Below, one piece after another: positions 54,511 through 64,000 of a stretch of DNA of 64,000 bases. Below the pieces are notes generated by a model. That model was not told where the DNA came from and ran no database searches. It was given only the letters and a program-made list of their open reading frames with translations. Source of the stretch: Cardiocondyla obscurior (Eukaryota > Arthropoda > Insecta > Hymenoptera > Formicidae); the NCBI RefSeq assembly GCF_019399895.1, contig NC_091889.1:2166501-2230500 (forward strand), written 5' to 3'. The stretch's first letter is position 1, and each line of letters opens with the position of its first letter. A program made the translations under genes and the position numbers.

Positions 54511-56468
54511 TGTTACGTCAAGAGGATTATATTTTTATTAAATGGTTATTTGAAGGAAATCCTCAGAAAAGATATTTGTGGGTAAGGTGGGGAGTTAATG
54601 CACCACCGAATTTTGCGTGAAATTCGAGATTCGAAACCACGCTATTTTACGCGCAGATTAAATATTCAAGATTTTCGGACTTAGATTGAGCGTGTAGTTG
54701 GTTCTTTTTTAGAGAAAGGAGGTAAATCCTTATTCTCTGGGATAGAACCAGGCGTGGTTATTCGCATATGAAGGATAATAAAGTTAAATATAAAATGATT
54801 AACTCAGAATTTTCAAAACAAAATTAACAAATTTAATATTAATTATTACGTCTAAAATAATAAAATAGATTTAACGTTTTGGCAGAAAGAATTATGAAAT
54901 ATGAGAACGGTAAACAAAATTAACAAATTTAATATTAATTATTACGTCTAAAATATAAAAATAGATTTAACGTTTTGGCAGAAAGAATGATGAAATATGA
55001 GAACGGTTTTAATCTTATTAATAAGTATAATTTTAACATTGTAATAAAAAAAAACAGAGTGTATTTACAAGAAAATGTGTGTTTGTGTATAAAATGTCTA
55101 TTCTGTGTATAACTGTGATTTAATCTAATGTAATTTCTTCGATCTCCACTACTCTTGCCGTGGTCCTTGGAAAAACGAGATCGACTAGCCGCATCGGGGC
55201 CAGAAAAGGAAATTCCACCTAGGGGTAGTATATAAAGAAATGAGAATCAGGAGCAGAACTTAGGCAAGGATCGCTTGCCGTTTTCTTAGCCGTGGATAGT
55301 CGCCAAACTTCCAGCAACATTTCGCGGCGTGAACCACAGTAAGTCGCTGGTCATTTGACGGCGTATCTTAGCCGATATTCGGAAGCAATTATCCTCATTT
55401 ATCAGATTGACATCGAAGTCCAATGGACGGAATCAAATCTCCGGAACTCCGACTCGGATATTCTCTTCTCTCTTTGATTGAAATTATTAAGGAACAGTTA
55501 AATTAGATAAAGACATTTAATGGAATCGATTTTCGCGGGAATACATAATTAATCGTTGAAACTTACTTTTCGGAGATCTTCTCGATGCTTCTTCTAGAGC
55601 GTGTTCTGTGATCTTGCACTGACTGGCACTCGCGATAGTTTAAAGAAACGTATACGCTGGTATCTGGTATGCAAAAGAGCGTGTTCCGCCAAAACACAAG
55701 TTTTTATAAGCTCGGAAAAGGGGAGGACTATTCTCAAATTTTTACTTTTCCGTAATTCAAATCTTTCATTTGCTGAGCTTGTTCCTTCACTTTTCCTATC
55801 TTACAATTATTGGGCATTCGCACCCCATCCCTTCTCTATTTTCTTAAACTTCTAAGTTTTCGCCCTTAGTTTCTAGATTTTGGTGAGGAGTTCCCGAGAT
55901 CCATTGGTTTTTAAGAACAAGATGTCTACAAAATACCCCCGCCTCAAAGAGTTATCCCTTCCGAGCCCTCCAGAATTTTATTATCATTTTTAGAGAGATG
56001 GTGGAAAAACTTTTACCATCTGTATGACGCATTGTGTTACCTGATTTTATTGCTTTTGTCTGCACCACATACTCCTGTAATCACGGGTCTCTCGCGCCCT
56101 TGGTTTTTCTAAGGCTCAGGATCTATGTGCAATTACATTTTAAGAAAAAGTAATTTTTTCCTTTCCTGTGATGGACAGGCTATCAGAGTTGAAATATTTA
56201 TGAGCCTTTAGGTTTTGATTTTTTTTATGTCCAGACAAATTCCTTTTATCTGGTTTTCGTTGGCGCCCGTTTATAATTTGTTGCATGTTTTTTTATGTTT
56301 TTACGCAATATGTTAATATGTCCCGGAATATGTTAGTGTTATGAATTGTCTTTCTGGAAGGTTTTGAAGTTTTTTTTTTGTATTACAATGGACTACGGTC
56401 GACCTTCCCCTTAACTAAATTTTCTAATACGTGTCGAAAAAAAAAGACGCGGAGTCGGAGACATAACA
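54511..56468 (-). mobile_element. Element E of the TGTTACGTC family
   Basis: Ends TGTTACGTCAAG and GGAGACATAACA are flanked by GATC (54507-54510 and 56469-56472). The upstream half resembles element B, including the stretch near 55720-55900 with GGAAAAGGGGAGGACTA. A tandem duplication of about 90 bp occurs at 54830-55005. The coding exon is shortened by internal deletion. Confidence 0.88.
55120..55567 (-). pseudogene. Truncated gene of element E
   Basis: Exon 1 ends GAAAA before GTAAGT (55566-55561, minus). Only the C-terminal codons remain clear: FLAPMRLVDLVFPRTTA then VEIEEITLD before TAA at 55122-55120, matching the C-terminus of A and B. The region between lacks the Pro-rich middle and the splice acceptor is not identifiable. 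Confidence 0.65.
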
Positions 56469-57517
56469 GATCAATATCCTTCAATGGAACTGTCAAAGAT
56501 TTCTCAAGATATTCTTTTCTTAAACTAATCAATGAAATTTTTTTCTCAGGTATCTTTCCTTCCGAATGGAATCATTTTAACGTTTTCTTTTGTATGAGAA
56601 GGAACGTTTGGAGTTAAATTTCACGCATATCTTACGTGCTCGTGAAGATGGCCTAGGCGGCCTTGCTTTATTTTCTTCTTGGTTTTACAGATTTACTTTT
56701 GGATCGCCACGTTCCTTTTTTAACGGCAAGATGATACCGTGTGACAACTGATGTGTGATTACAAATTTTAACGCGCCTTAACTTTGTTCTTTTTCCGTCT
56801 TACTTGCAAATTCGTCACGGTTACAAAAAATCGAATCCTATCTGTTTGCTTGCCAAATTGCTACTACTGTGCTCTCACGGCAAATCGTGTTTGAATAACC
56901 TTTCTGTTTTTTTACTCAGACGTTTCTCTTGGCTTTAAAAATCATAAATATACGCCTGCTCTGTTCTTGGATATCCAAGGAGCATATGACAATGTATTAC
57001 CGAACACCCTTATAGATATTTTAAAAACATTAGGTTTTCCTTCCCTACTATTAAGATTTATTTTTAACTTAGTTTACAAAAGAATAATATCCATTAATTT
57101 TGATTCAATTAATAAAAGCCTTACGGTTTTTAAAGGTCTTTCCCAAGGTTATCTTTTGAGCCCAATGCTATACTCTCTTTATGTTTCTAATCTGGAAAAA
57201 GTAATAAATAAATCACACGAACTTAACTGCCTACAATTTGCCGACGATGTATGCGTATATTCGACAAACAAAAATACTAATCAAGCCATTGTTAATCTAG
57301 AATCAGGAGCTAACAATGTTGCTTCGTTTTTTGATAATGTAGGTCTTTCCCTAGCACCTAACAAAAGTGTTTTTTGTATCTTCAGCAGAAATGCTAATAT
57401 CAGAAATCTAGACATAGCCATTCCCTTACAAAACACTAGGATATTCCCCAAAAAATCGGTCAGATTCCTGGGTCTTCAATTTCAAAACAATTTAAAATGA
57501 AATAAACACATCGAAAA
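56469..57517 (+). pseudogene. I-clade-like LINE reverse transcriptase
   Basis: The part 56490-56620 reads LKLINEIFFSGIFPSEWNHF. After frame shifts, 56940-57500 is one open frame of 177 residues with ALFLDIQGAYDNVLPNTLI (first Asp), GLSQGYLLSPMLYSLYV, LQFADDVCVYSTN (active site) and LSLAPNKSVFCIFS. The endonuclease that should precede RT is missing, so a deletion or earlier damage has removed it. The Gly-Tyr in SQGYLL replaces the usual Gly-Cys/Ser-Pro. Confidence 0.88.
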
Positions 57518-57741
57518 TGTGATGATGTATCATATTTAGACGCGATGCATCGTATTTAGTATCTGTGCTGAATGGCACAACAACAATAAAAATGCTCCGA
57601 GAGCCCATGGGGCTTGATTCTTCTCGGGGAGTCAGTCGCTCTTAGGTAGCGTCTCCGACCCGGTCATCACTGTATCTCAAAGTTAATAAATATATCTCTT
57701 GTTTTATTTTGTATGATTGTAATATTATTTACATCATCACA
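57518..57741. mobile_element. Short solo LTR or TIR element within LINE pol
   Basis: TGTGATGATGTA and TACATCATCACA are perfect 12-bp inverted ends of a 224-bp insert that interrupts the LINE frame. Inside are CAACAACAATAAAAATGC and an AATAAATATATCTC poly(A)-like region, as in copia-type LTRs. No target duplication is obvious. Confidence 0.65.
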
Positions 57742-58985
57742 TTCATTAGAGAACATTACAGAAAAAGTCCGCCTTTCCTGTATCAAACCCCTCAATATTT
57801 TAGGTTTTCTTAAATCAACTTGGTACGGGGCCAATCCTCCTCTATTGCTCAAACTTTACAAGGCATTAGTTCGCTCTCGTATGAAATACGCTTCATTTAT
57901 TTGGAACAACCTTCCAAAATATCTTATGTTGTCCTTAGACACTATTCAAAACAAAGCTATTCGTTACGCTATAGGATACCAAAAATCTACACCCAATATA
58001 GTCATCTTAGCTGAATCTAAAATTCCCCCCCTTTAAAATCAGATTCGAATTTCTTAGATGAAACTACATTTCTAGAGTCTTTTCTTTTTCCGATCATCTC
58101 CTCATCCGTATCTTAGAATCTTTTTTTAATTTATATGAAAATCCTGTATACTGCTCCTCGCTTCCAAAAATATCTCTTATTAATTATTATAATGTGGTTT
58201 ATAAATATTATCACTTGATATTAAATTCTAACGACCCTTTCTTTATAGAATTTCCTCTTAAAGCTCTTTTTTTTACTCCTACGATTTCATTTGTAAAAGG
58301 CAAAAAACTTGCGAAAATTAATTCAGTCACAATTAATACTGCCTTTTTTAAGTTGTTTTGCGATGATTCTGACACGATTTATTACTTCACAGATGGTTCT
58401 AAATTTCAAAATTATGAATTTGGAGGATTCGCAGTGATAACGCACCCAAATATCTGGTCTAAAGTAGGTCGAACGTCTAATATTGCCTCCATTTTCACCC
58501 TTGAAGCATTCGCTATAATCGAAACCTTATCCCATGCTTTACAAATCAATTATAATATAATCAAAGTTTTTTGGACTGCCTTCGTGTTCTTTCTGCCCTT
58601 GAATCCAAAAAAAGTTATAGTAAAAAATTTTCATTAATTTTTAAAATTATCCATTTATGTTATATTCTTGAGTTACAGGGCAATTACGTTACTTTTTTTT
58701 TGGATCCTGGCTCACAAAGAAATTAATTTAAATAAATCTGGGGATCAGTTGGCTAAAAAAGCTTATAAGGAAGGCCTAGACTCAGAATTTCTTATTCCTT
58801 GTTCAGATCTGGCAACTTCCTGGATATCTATTGTTTAATCATTTTTTCACCTTTATTAAAGACTCTAGCATCAACAAAAGATCCAACTATTTTGAGCAGT
58901 TCTTTGAACCTTCTAGAAAACCTTGGTTTAACAAATTTAATCTTAGCCGAAAAGCCGAGGGGTAAACCGCTGACCAAAATCTGTA
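57742..58985 (+). pseudogene. I-clade-like LINE thumb and RNase H domain
   Basis: KALVRSRMKYASFIWNNLP and LDTIQNKAIRYAIGYQKSTP lie after the RT. An RNase H domain follows at about 58370-58600: YYFTDGSKFQNYEFGGFAV (first Asp), then IFTLEAFAIIETLSHAL (Glu). The third acid lies in a frameshifted stretch (VFWTAF in one frame). Presence of RNase H after RT points to the I group. The C-terminal text SINKRSNYFEQFF (58870 region, other frame) ends abruptly at the minisatellite. Confidence 0.85.
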
Positions 58986-59190
58986 CACCAATGCCTACTA
59001 ATGCCCAAAAATAGCCAGTAATACTCAAAAATAGCCAGTAATGCCCAGTAATACCCACCAATGCATACTAATGCCCCCCAATGCCCAAGCAATACCCCGC
59101 AATTCCCAAGCAATACTCACCAATGCTCACCAATACCCACCAATACTCGAGCAATGCCCACTAATAGCTTAATAATGCCCAAGTAATATT
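58985..59190. repeat. Minisatellite of AATGCCCAxx-type units, block 1
   Basis: Degenerate tandem units of about 10-12 bp built on AATGCCCA(C/A/G) recur about 20 times (for example CCAATGCCCAAGC). The same unit reappears at 63888-64000. Confidence 0.9.
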
Positions 59191-59386
59191 TAAATTAATA
59201 AATAATGTTGAAATTGTTTTTCTTCAAAATAAAACAAAAAATTTATCAAATATAATATTAGAAAAAAATTTAGATATTAGTTGCTTTGTATTGTAATTAT
59301 AAGTATATTTTATTCGATAATTAAAAAAACGTATATTTGGATTTATTTATAAAACATTTATTAACATTTTTAATATAACAAATATA

Positions 59387-59423
<37 letters not shown>

Positions 59424-59511
59424 ATATATATATACATATATAAAATTAAATTGCATAACATCATATTATATTATTAAAAAAAAAACTTAAGAACTTTAAT
59501 AATAAAAATTT
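59191..59511. other. AT-rich flank with (TA)n
   Basis: Very AT-rich sequence with a TA dinucleotide tract at about 59388-59420. It forms the 3' flank of the minus-strand transposase-like gene. No inverted repeat with 63330-63890 was recognised. Confidence 0.6.
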
Positions 59512-62500
59512 TTAAAGGTTACTACGTTTTGTTATTTTATATTTTTTATGTATGGCTTCTGCATCATAATGTTTTAATACAAAAGGTCCAGTTCCAACTA
59601 ATTCAATTGGACCATAGAAAATATATTTTGCGTCAATAAACGTTATATCTTCATCGCATGGCCAAACAAACAAATTAAGTTCCGATTTCAAAAACTTCAT
59701 TTTTACTTGGTTATTACACTGATCAACAACCCTGCCAATATAATATTTATTGTCATAAAAAACAGCGTAATATTTTTTAAAAATATTTTAGGTACATTAT
59801 TCTTATTATAAATTTCAGGATTATTTTCAGAAAAACATTCTTTTTCTGAGTCATTTTCATCTTTTTCAGGAGAACTAGGAACTTTAACACACTTTTGCTT
59901 CTTTTTATTAGATTTTGTTGTATAGTTTTTAGGTCTTTTATTTATTGTATTACCTGTCATAAATCTTCGTAACCTATCTGTACTTATTTTACCATTACCT
60001 TCATCAAGGAGCCAACAATAAGAAGATTTTTTAACTACTATTATTTTTTTATTTATTTCAATTTCTATAAAAGGCGAGTTTTCTATTATTGAACTTTTTG
60101 AGACTTTTTCCGAAAAATCTTTTAACTCTAAATTTTCTGACCTAATATCATTAGGATCATCAAATAAGTCAGAGTTGGAAATACAAATGTCAACATCTTC
60201 AGTATTTGTGCTTTTAGCATTTATAATGCAATTGTTATCAATTTCACATTCCATATCTTCAAATTTACAATCATCGTCTAAAGTTTGTAAAGGAATATCA
60301 ACAAGTTTCCAATCTGTATCGCTTGTAACTTCTATACCTAACTCTTCAGTACTTTTAATAGCATTTTTTAAAGCCTCTTCGACAATTTCTGTGATGTTTA
60401 AATCTTCTATATCTTTACATGTAATAACATTTAGAGTATTTGAACATTTCAACTTTTTTTTATCTTCTCTAGGAAATTTAAATATTTCTTGAAGATCATT
60501 CATAATAGAATTTATCTGCCTTATCTTATCAATACGATTAATTAAATCCTTAATACTAAAATTAATCACAGTAGAATATGTAGAAGTCATAGATCGAACT
60601 GTCCGAAAAAGTTTTTCGCACATTTGCCTACTAAATATTACCGGACGAAACATTTCAGGAGTCAAAGATTGCTCACTGTCTTTAAATTTTGTAATTAGTT
60701 TTATCAAATTATGAGCATTTAATTCAATACACAAATAACAATTATTAGTTAAAAAATTGTTTTTCAGAGTATACTGCTTATTTCTTTTTATCCATGCTCG
60801 CCATATTCTTAAAAAAAACACTACATATCACAAGTAATATATTCGAGCACGTAGAGGTGTAGACTCATCTAAAAACGATAATATTATATAATTCATTATA
60901 GTTAAATAAGTAATTGTACCGTTAGTATTAGGGATTTGTTTTAAATAATTTGTTACAAGTGAGGAACACATCTTTTCTCCTGCAGAAAAATTCATTTTAT
61001 CTTCTCCCTTCAAATCCCAAAAAGTAAGATGTTTGTCTTTTGAAACAGTTTTTACCAAGTAATGTAAATGCTCTACAGTAGCCAAATAATTTCCCATCTG
61101 AAGCATTATTCCTTCTTTTAAAAATCTTGTTCGCATTTTAGTAATAATATGCGTTGTATCCTGTATATAACATTCTTCTACATTGTTCACATTTATTTGA
61201 TACCAAGGCCAAGTCTTGTTATGCAGAGATACCTGATTACTTTCAATTGGTAAATACTTATTAATACGCATTGCTTTTAGTAAACGAGTGTCCTCATCAG
61301 ATGAAAAACCAGCAATAATTATCCCAAATTTTTTTGCTTTTTTTTTTAAATAAGTCCATCTATCAACAACATTTTTTGCATTAAATTTATTATCTGTGCT
61401 GAACAGTGACAAACAATATGCAGGAACATTGCGAGATAAAGATTATGCCATTATTACATATGCATATGAAGCTTTACTACCAATTTTAAAACAATTTTGT
61501 ATAGCTTCGGCAGAAGTAGCAATATATTTTTTTTTATCAGGTAGACCATTTTTCAAAGGCAAAACAAATCCTAATATTTTATTTGATCGAGAATCATATT
61601 CGATTTTTCCTGTAATACGTGTAGCATCCTCGGCAATCCAAATAACTTTTGAAGCATTTCTTTCCTTTAGATGTTGCACTAAACCTTCAAAATCCATTTT
61701 ACCTTCCTCAGTGTATTTACGTCTATTATATGAGTATCTATTTAAAGTGCTTATTGAAGGTAATGCATTTGGTAGATTAGAATGTAATGTTTCATACAAT
61801 AATCTGCCTCCTACATAATAAAAATAAATGCTAAATTTTTTTGTAGCATCGTTATAAGAGTTTCTGTTGGTATTTCCTGAATTTTTTAATGATATGTCTA
61901 AAAGTTGCTTTAAAAAATTACTTGTAACTAATTTGTTATTACCTTTAATTAACTGTGATTGTGAATTGGTTATTCTGGGTAAAAAATCTTCCGTTATATC
62001 ACAATTATCAAATAAAATTTGAGAAATCTTTTCAGCTAAAGTAAAATAATGAGTTATTAATTTTTGGTCAGGATTTTATTTTTCTCGAGCCCTTTTCAAC
62101 CTTTCTGACCTTTGATATTTCATGCTTTTCCATTTATTAGAATTAACATTAAGATTAAGATCAATGACATTGCTAACCTCGTTGCTAACATTAGAATTAG
62201 AGCAGTTGGCATCAGTATCATATTTTTCAGTAACTTCTTGTAATGGTAAAACCTCGGGTATAACTTTGTTTTCGGCTTTCTCGTCTGTAGTTATTACATT
62301 TACTACATCATCAAAAATAATTTCTGCTCGATCTATAACTTCTACTAAATTCATCATTTCTGTTTTCTCCTCATTATTACTTGTACGTTGAATTTTTTCT
62401 ATATTTTCTGTATTTGCTTCGGTATTTGTATACTCAATATTATCATTTATCTTAGCATTTGAAATCTCCGTTGATGAACTTGACATGTAATTAGTAATAT

Positions 62501-63328
62501 AATTTTTTTTATTAACAAATTTAGTTGCAGACGAACTTTCAATATGTTTTTTAAGCAAATGCACTTGAAAATTAGAATAAATCCAACGTTTAGATTTGGA
62601 ACCGCCTTTAGAAAATTTAGATATATTATACGTCGAACCGCAAAAACATTTTATGCTACAATTTAACTCACTCGCATGTATATTTATAAATATGTTATTT
62701 AATGGGTCTTTTAAAGTTTTCCACCGATCCTTGGTTACTTTGCCTTGTGCCCAAGAAGTAACTGTTTTCCGCACTCGTAGACTTTCTTCTGACCTTAATG
62801 CCTCGCTTGATGCTAATAAATTATCATCTGTTATTTCATCATTTATTGGAGATGACAATTGAGAGGTACTTGGTTGATTAAAATTAACCTCATGCAATAT
62901 CTGATTCTTCTGCTCAGTTCTTTTAATTTGCTTTTCTTTACGTTTGCTTAACTTTTTTATGGTATTTTTTCCGATAATTTCTTCTTGTAGTATTCAGAAA
63001 GCTTAGATAGCATTAGTTTATGTCCAGGCACTATTTCAGATACGGAAGGATTTTTCCAATATAGGCCATAATAATTTGGTAGATCTTCTTTTTTAATAAG
63101 TTTGTGTAAGTTTTTTCTTGCAAATAATACAATATTTTGAATATCTGAATCATTCATGTTAGCCATAATAATTTTATTCTAAAAACCACTAGCTTTCAGT
63201 AAGTTTTTTAGAGATGTAGGAATTTTCATATCTAAAGATCTTTCCGCTTCAGCAAATATATCATCTTCTAAATTACTTATGTTCTGCTGAACATTATTTA
63301 TTTCAGAATTTAAATTTATACCTGCCAT
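59512..63328 (-). pseudogene. Large transposase-like gene of unrecognised family, recently broken
   Basis: Probably one intronless gene of about 1,200 codons starting at 63328 (MAGINLNSEINNV), with a stop at about 63178, frameshifts near 62957 and 59700, and stops near 62075, 61440 and 60825. In order: an N-terminal helical region (NDSDIQNIVLFARKNLHKLI, then PGHKLMLSKL) and an Asn/Ser/Glu-rich linker. A possible zinc finger (CFCGSTYNI...HLLKKHIE, about 62530-62660) follows. A core reads YYVGGRLLYETLHSNLPNAL, IAEDATRITGKIEYD, FSTDNKFNAKNVVDRW, FSSDEDTRLLKAMR, with acids suited to an RNase H-like fold. Then come FFLRIWRAWIKRNKQYTL and CEKLFRTVRSMTSTYSTV, and a C-terminal segment (59700-59512). 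I recall similar uncharacterised proteins from insects and cnidarians but cannot name the superfamily. The stop near 60825 is TGA where Trp would fit. Confidence 0.6.
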
Positions 63329-63588
63329 CTGCAAAATATATTGTTTTATATGTATATTAGCGGATAATTTTAATTGATAATTACTTCAGAGCGCTTTAGA
63401 GGTTATTTTTCTCCCTTCATATTAGAGAAAAAGAAACAAATTCCAATTCAAGGAAATTGAAGTTAACAAACCTAATAATAATATTATGTATGATATAATA
63501 TTTACCTTAATAGATTTGTAATCGAGTTCAGAAATATCTGTAACAGTATACTATTATATTTAGAAAACATCTCGGAAGACACCCAAAG

Positions 63589-63700
63589 TTAGACTGTGAC
63601 AGTCTCAGTAACAGTTATAAAACAAATCATAGCAACGAAAGACATTAGACTGTGACAGTCTCGGTGATAGTTATAAAACAAATCACAGCAACAAAAGACA
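63589..63700. repeat. Two 56-bp direct repeats with central palindrome
   Basis: Units start TTAGACTGTGACAGTCTC at 63589 and 63645 and continue ...AGTTATAAAACAAATCA...GCAACxAAAGACA. Each contains AGACTGTGACAGTCT, a palindrome with 6-bp arms. They lie about 260 bp upstream of the minus-strand gene start, a position suited to promoter or transposase-binding repeats (inference). Confidence 0.85.
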
Positions 63701-63887
63701 ATAGTAACTTTTACCGATTGGTCTCCGTCGATAACGTAAAAGCGCGATCTGTACAATTTACTTAATTTTTACACTTTATTACGTGCTGTAAATATATTTA
63801 ATATAAAATATTATTTACAAAAAAAATTGTAACGTAATGTACTTTAATAATGCTAATTATAATGCGTATTGTTACTCTAGTAAAGTT

Positions 63888-64000
63888 CAATAATGCCCAC
63901 CAATGCCCACTAATGCCCAAACAATTCTTAAGCAATTCTTACCAATGCCTAGTAATGCCCATCAATTCCTACTAATGCTCGCCAATGCCCAAGAAATTCT
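63888..64000. repeat. Minisatellite of AATGCCCAxx-type units, block 2
   Basis: About ten units of the same AATGCCCA-based repeat as 58985-59190, in the same orientation, running off the right window edge. Confidence 0.9.

Noticed and set aside
58985..59190. CRISPR-like array
   Set aside because: Units are 10-12 bp, degenerate and contiguous without spacers, in eukaryotic DNA. It is a minisatellite.

Overview
This is a stretch of animal nuclear DNA, almost certainly from an insect. I suspect a hymenopteran such as an ant, because the mix of families fits: a purine-rich non-LTR element, Ty3/gypsy and BEL/Pao elements, mariner with a helix-turn-helix N-terminus, pogo, piggyBac-type MITEs and an acid-lipase exon. 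That species guess is inference. The window is a graveyard of nested transposable elements. Only one exon (an alpha/beta-hydrolase lipase, 3066-3309) looks like an ordinary host gene. No rRNA, convincing tRNA gene or CRISPR array was seen.

Layout: 1-320 TC microsatellite; 666-1228 solo LTR; 2694-2990 inverted-repeat MITE; 3066-3309 lipase exon; 3760-6415 element A of an LTR-like family with its own spliced gene; 7150-7485 inverted pair of tRNA-like SINE units; 7684-10097 mariner-type element with giant inverted repeats; 10100-21345 one purine-rich LINE (+ strand) interrupted by two solo LTRs (10720-11322, 18246-18864) and a full Ty3/gypsy element (11724-16691, - strand); 21619-27699 a second Ty3/gypsy element (- strand) carrying a piggyBac-type MITE in one LTR and a solo LTR in its pol gene; 28267-28633 MITE; 29569-32278 element B; 33000-40850 a broken pogo-like gene (- strand) with at least three insertions; 41560-45400 a decayed gypsy-like element (+) holding element C (42474-43880) and a solo LTR; 46128-58985 an I-clade-like LINE (+) holding a solo LTR, which holds element D (47651-54053), which holds both a TIR DNA transposon and a BEL/Pao fragment; element E (54511-56468) also sits in this LINE; 59512-63328 an uncharacterised transposase-like gene between two blocks of the same minisatellite.

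The most interesting item is the A-E family. Five elements share TGTTACGTC...GACGTAACA ends, 4-5 bp target duplications, a TATA box, a short 5' exon and a GTAAGT intron. The intron ends immediately before TG, so that splicing itself creates the ATG of a proline-rich protein. In copies A and B no other methionine codon is seen in the frame, so the protein can be made only from spliced RNA. I know of no description of this arrangement, but I could not search for one.

The elements do not form an operon or pathway. They relate to each other by nesting, which gives an insertion chronology, and by shared damage: several catalytic acids have become Asn or Lys, and LINE Trp codons have become stops, all explicable by G-to-A changes on the sense strand.
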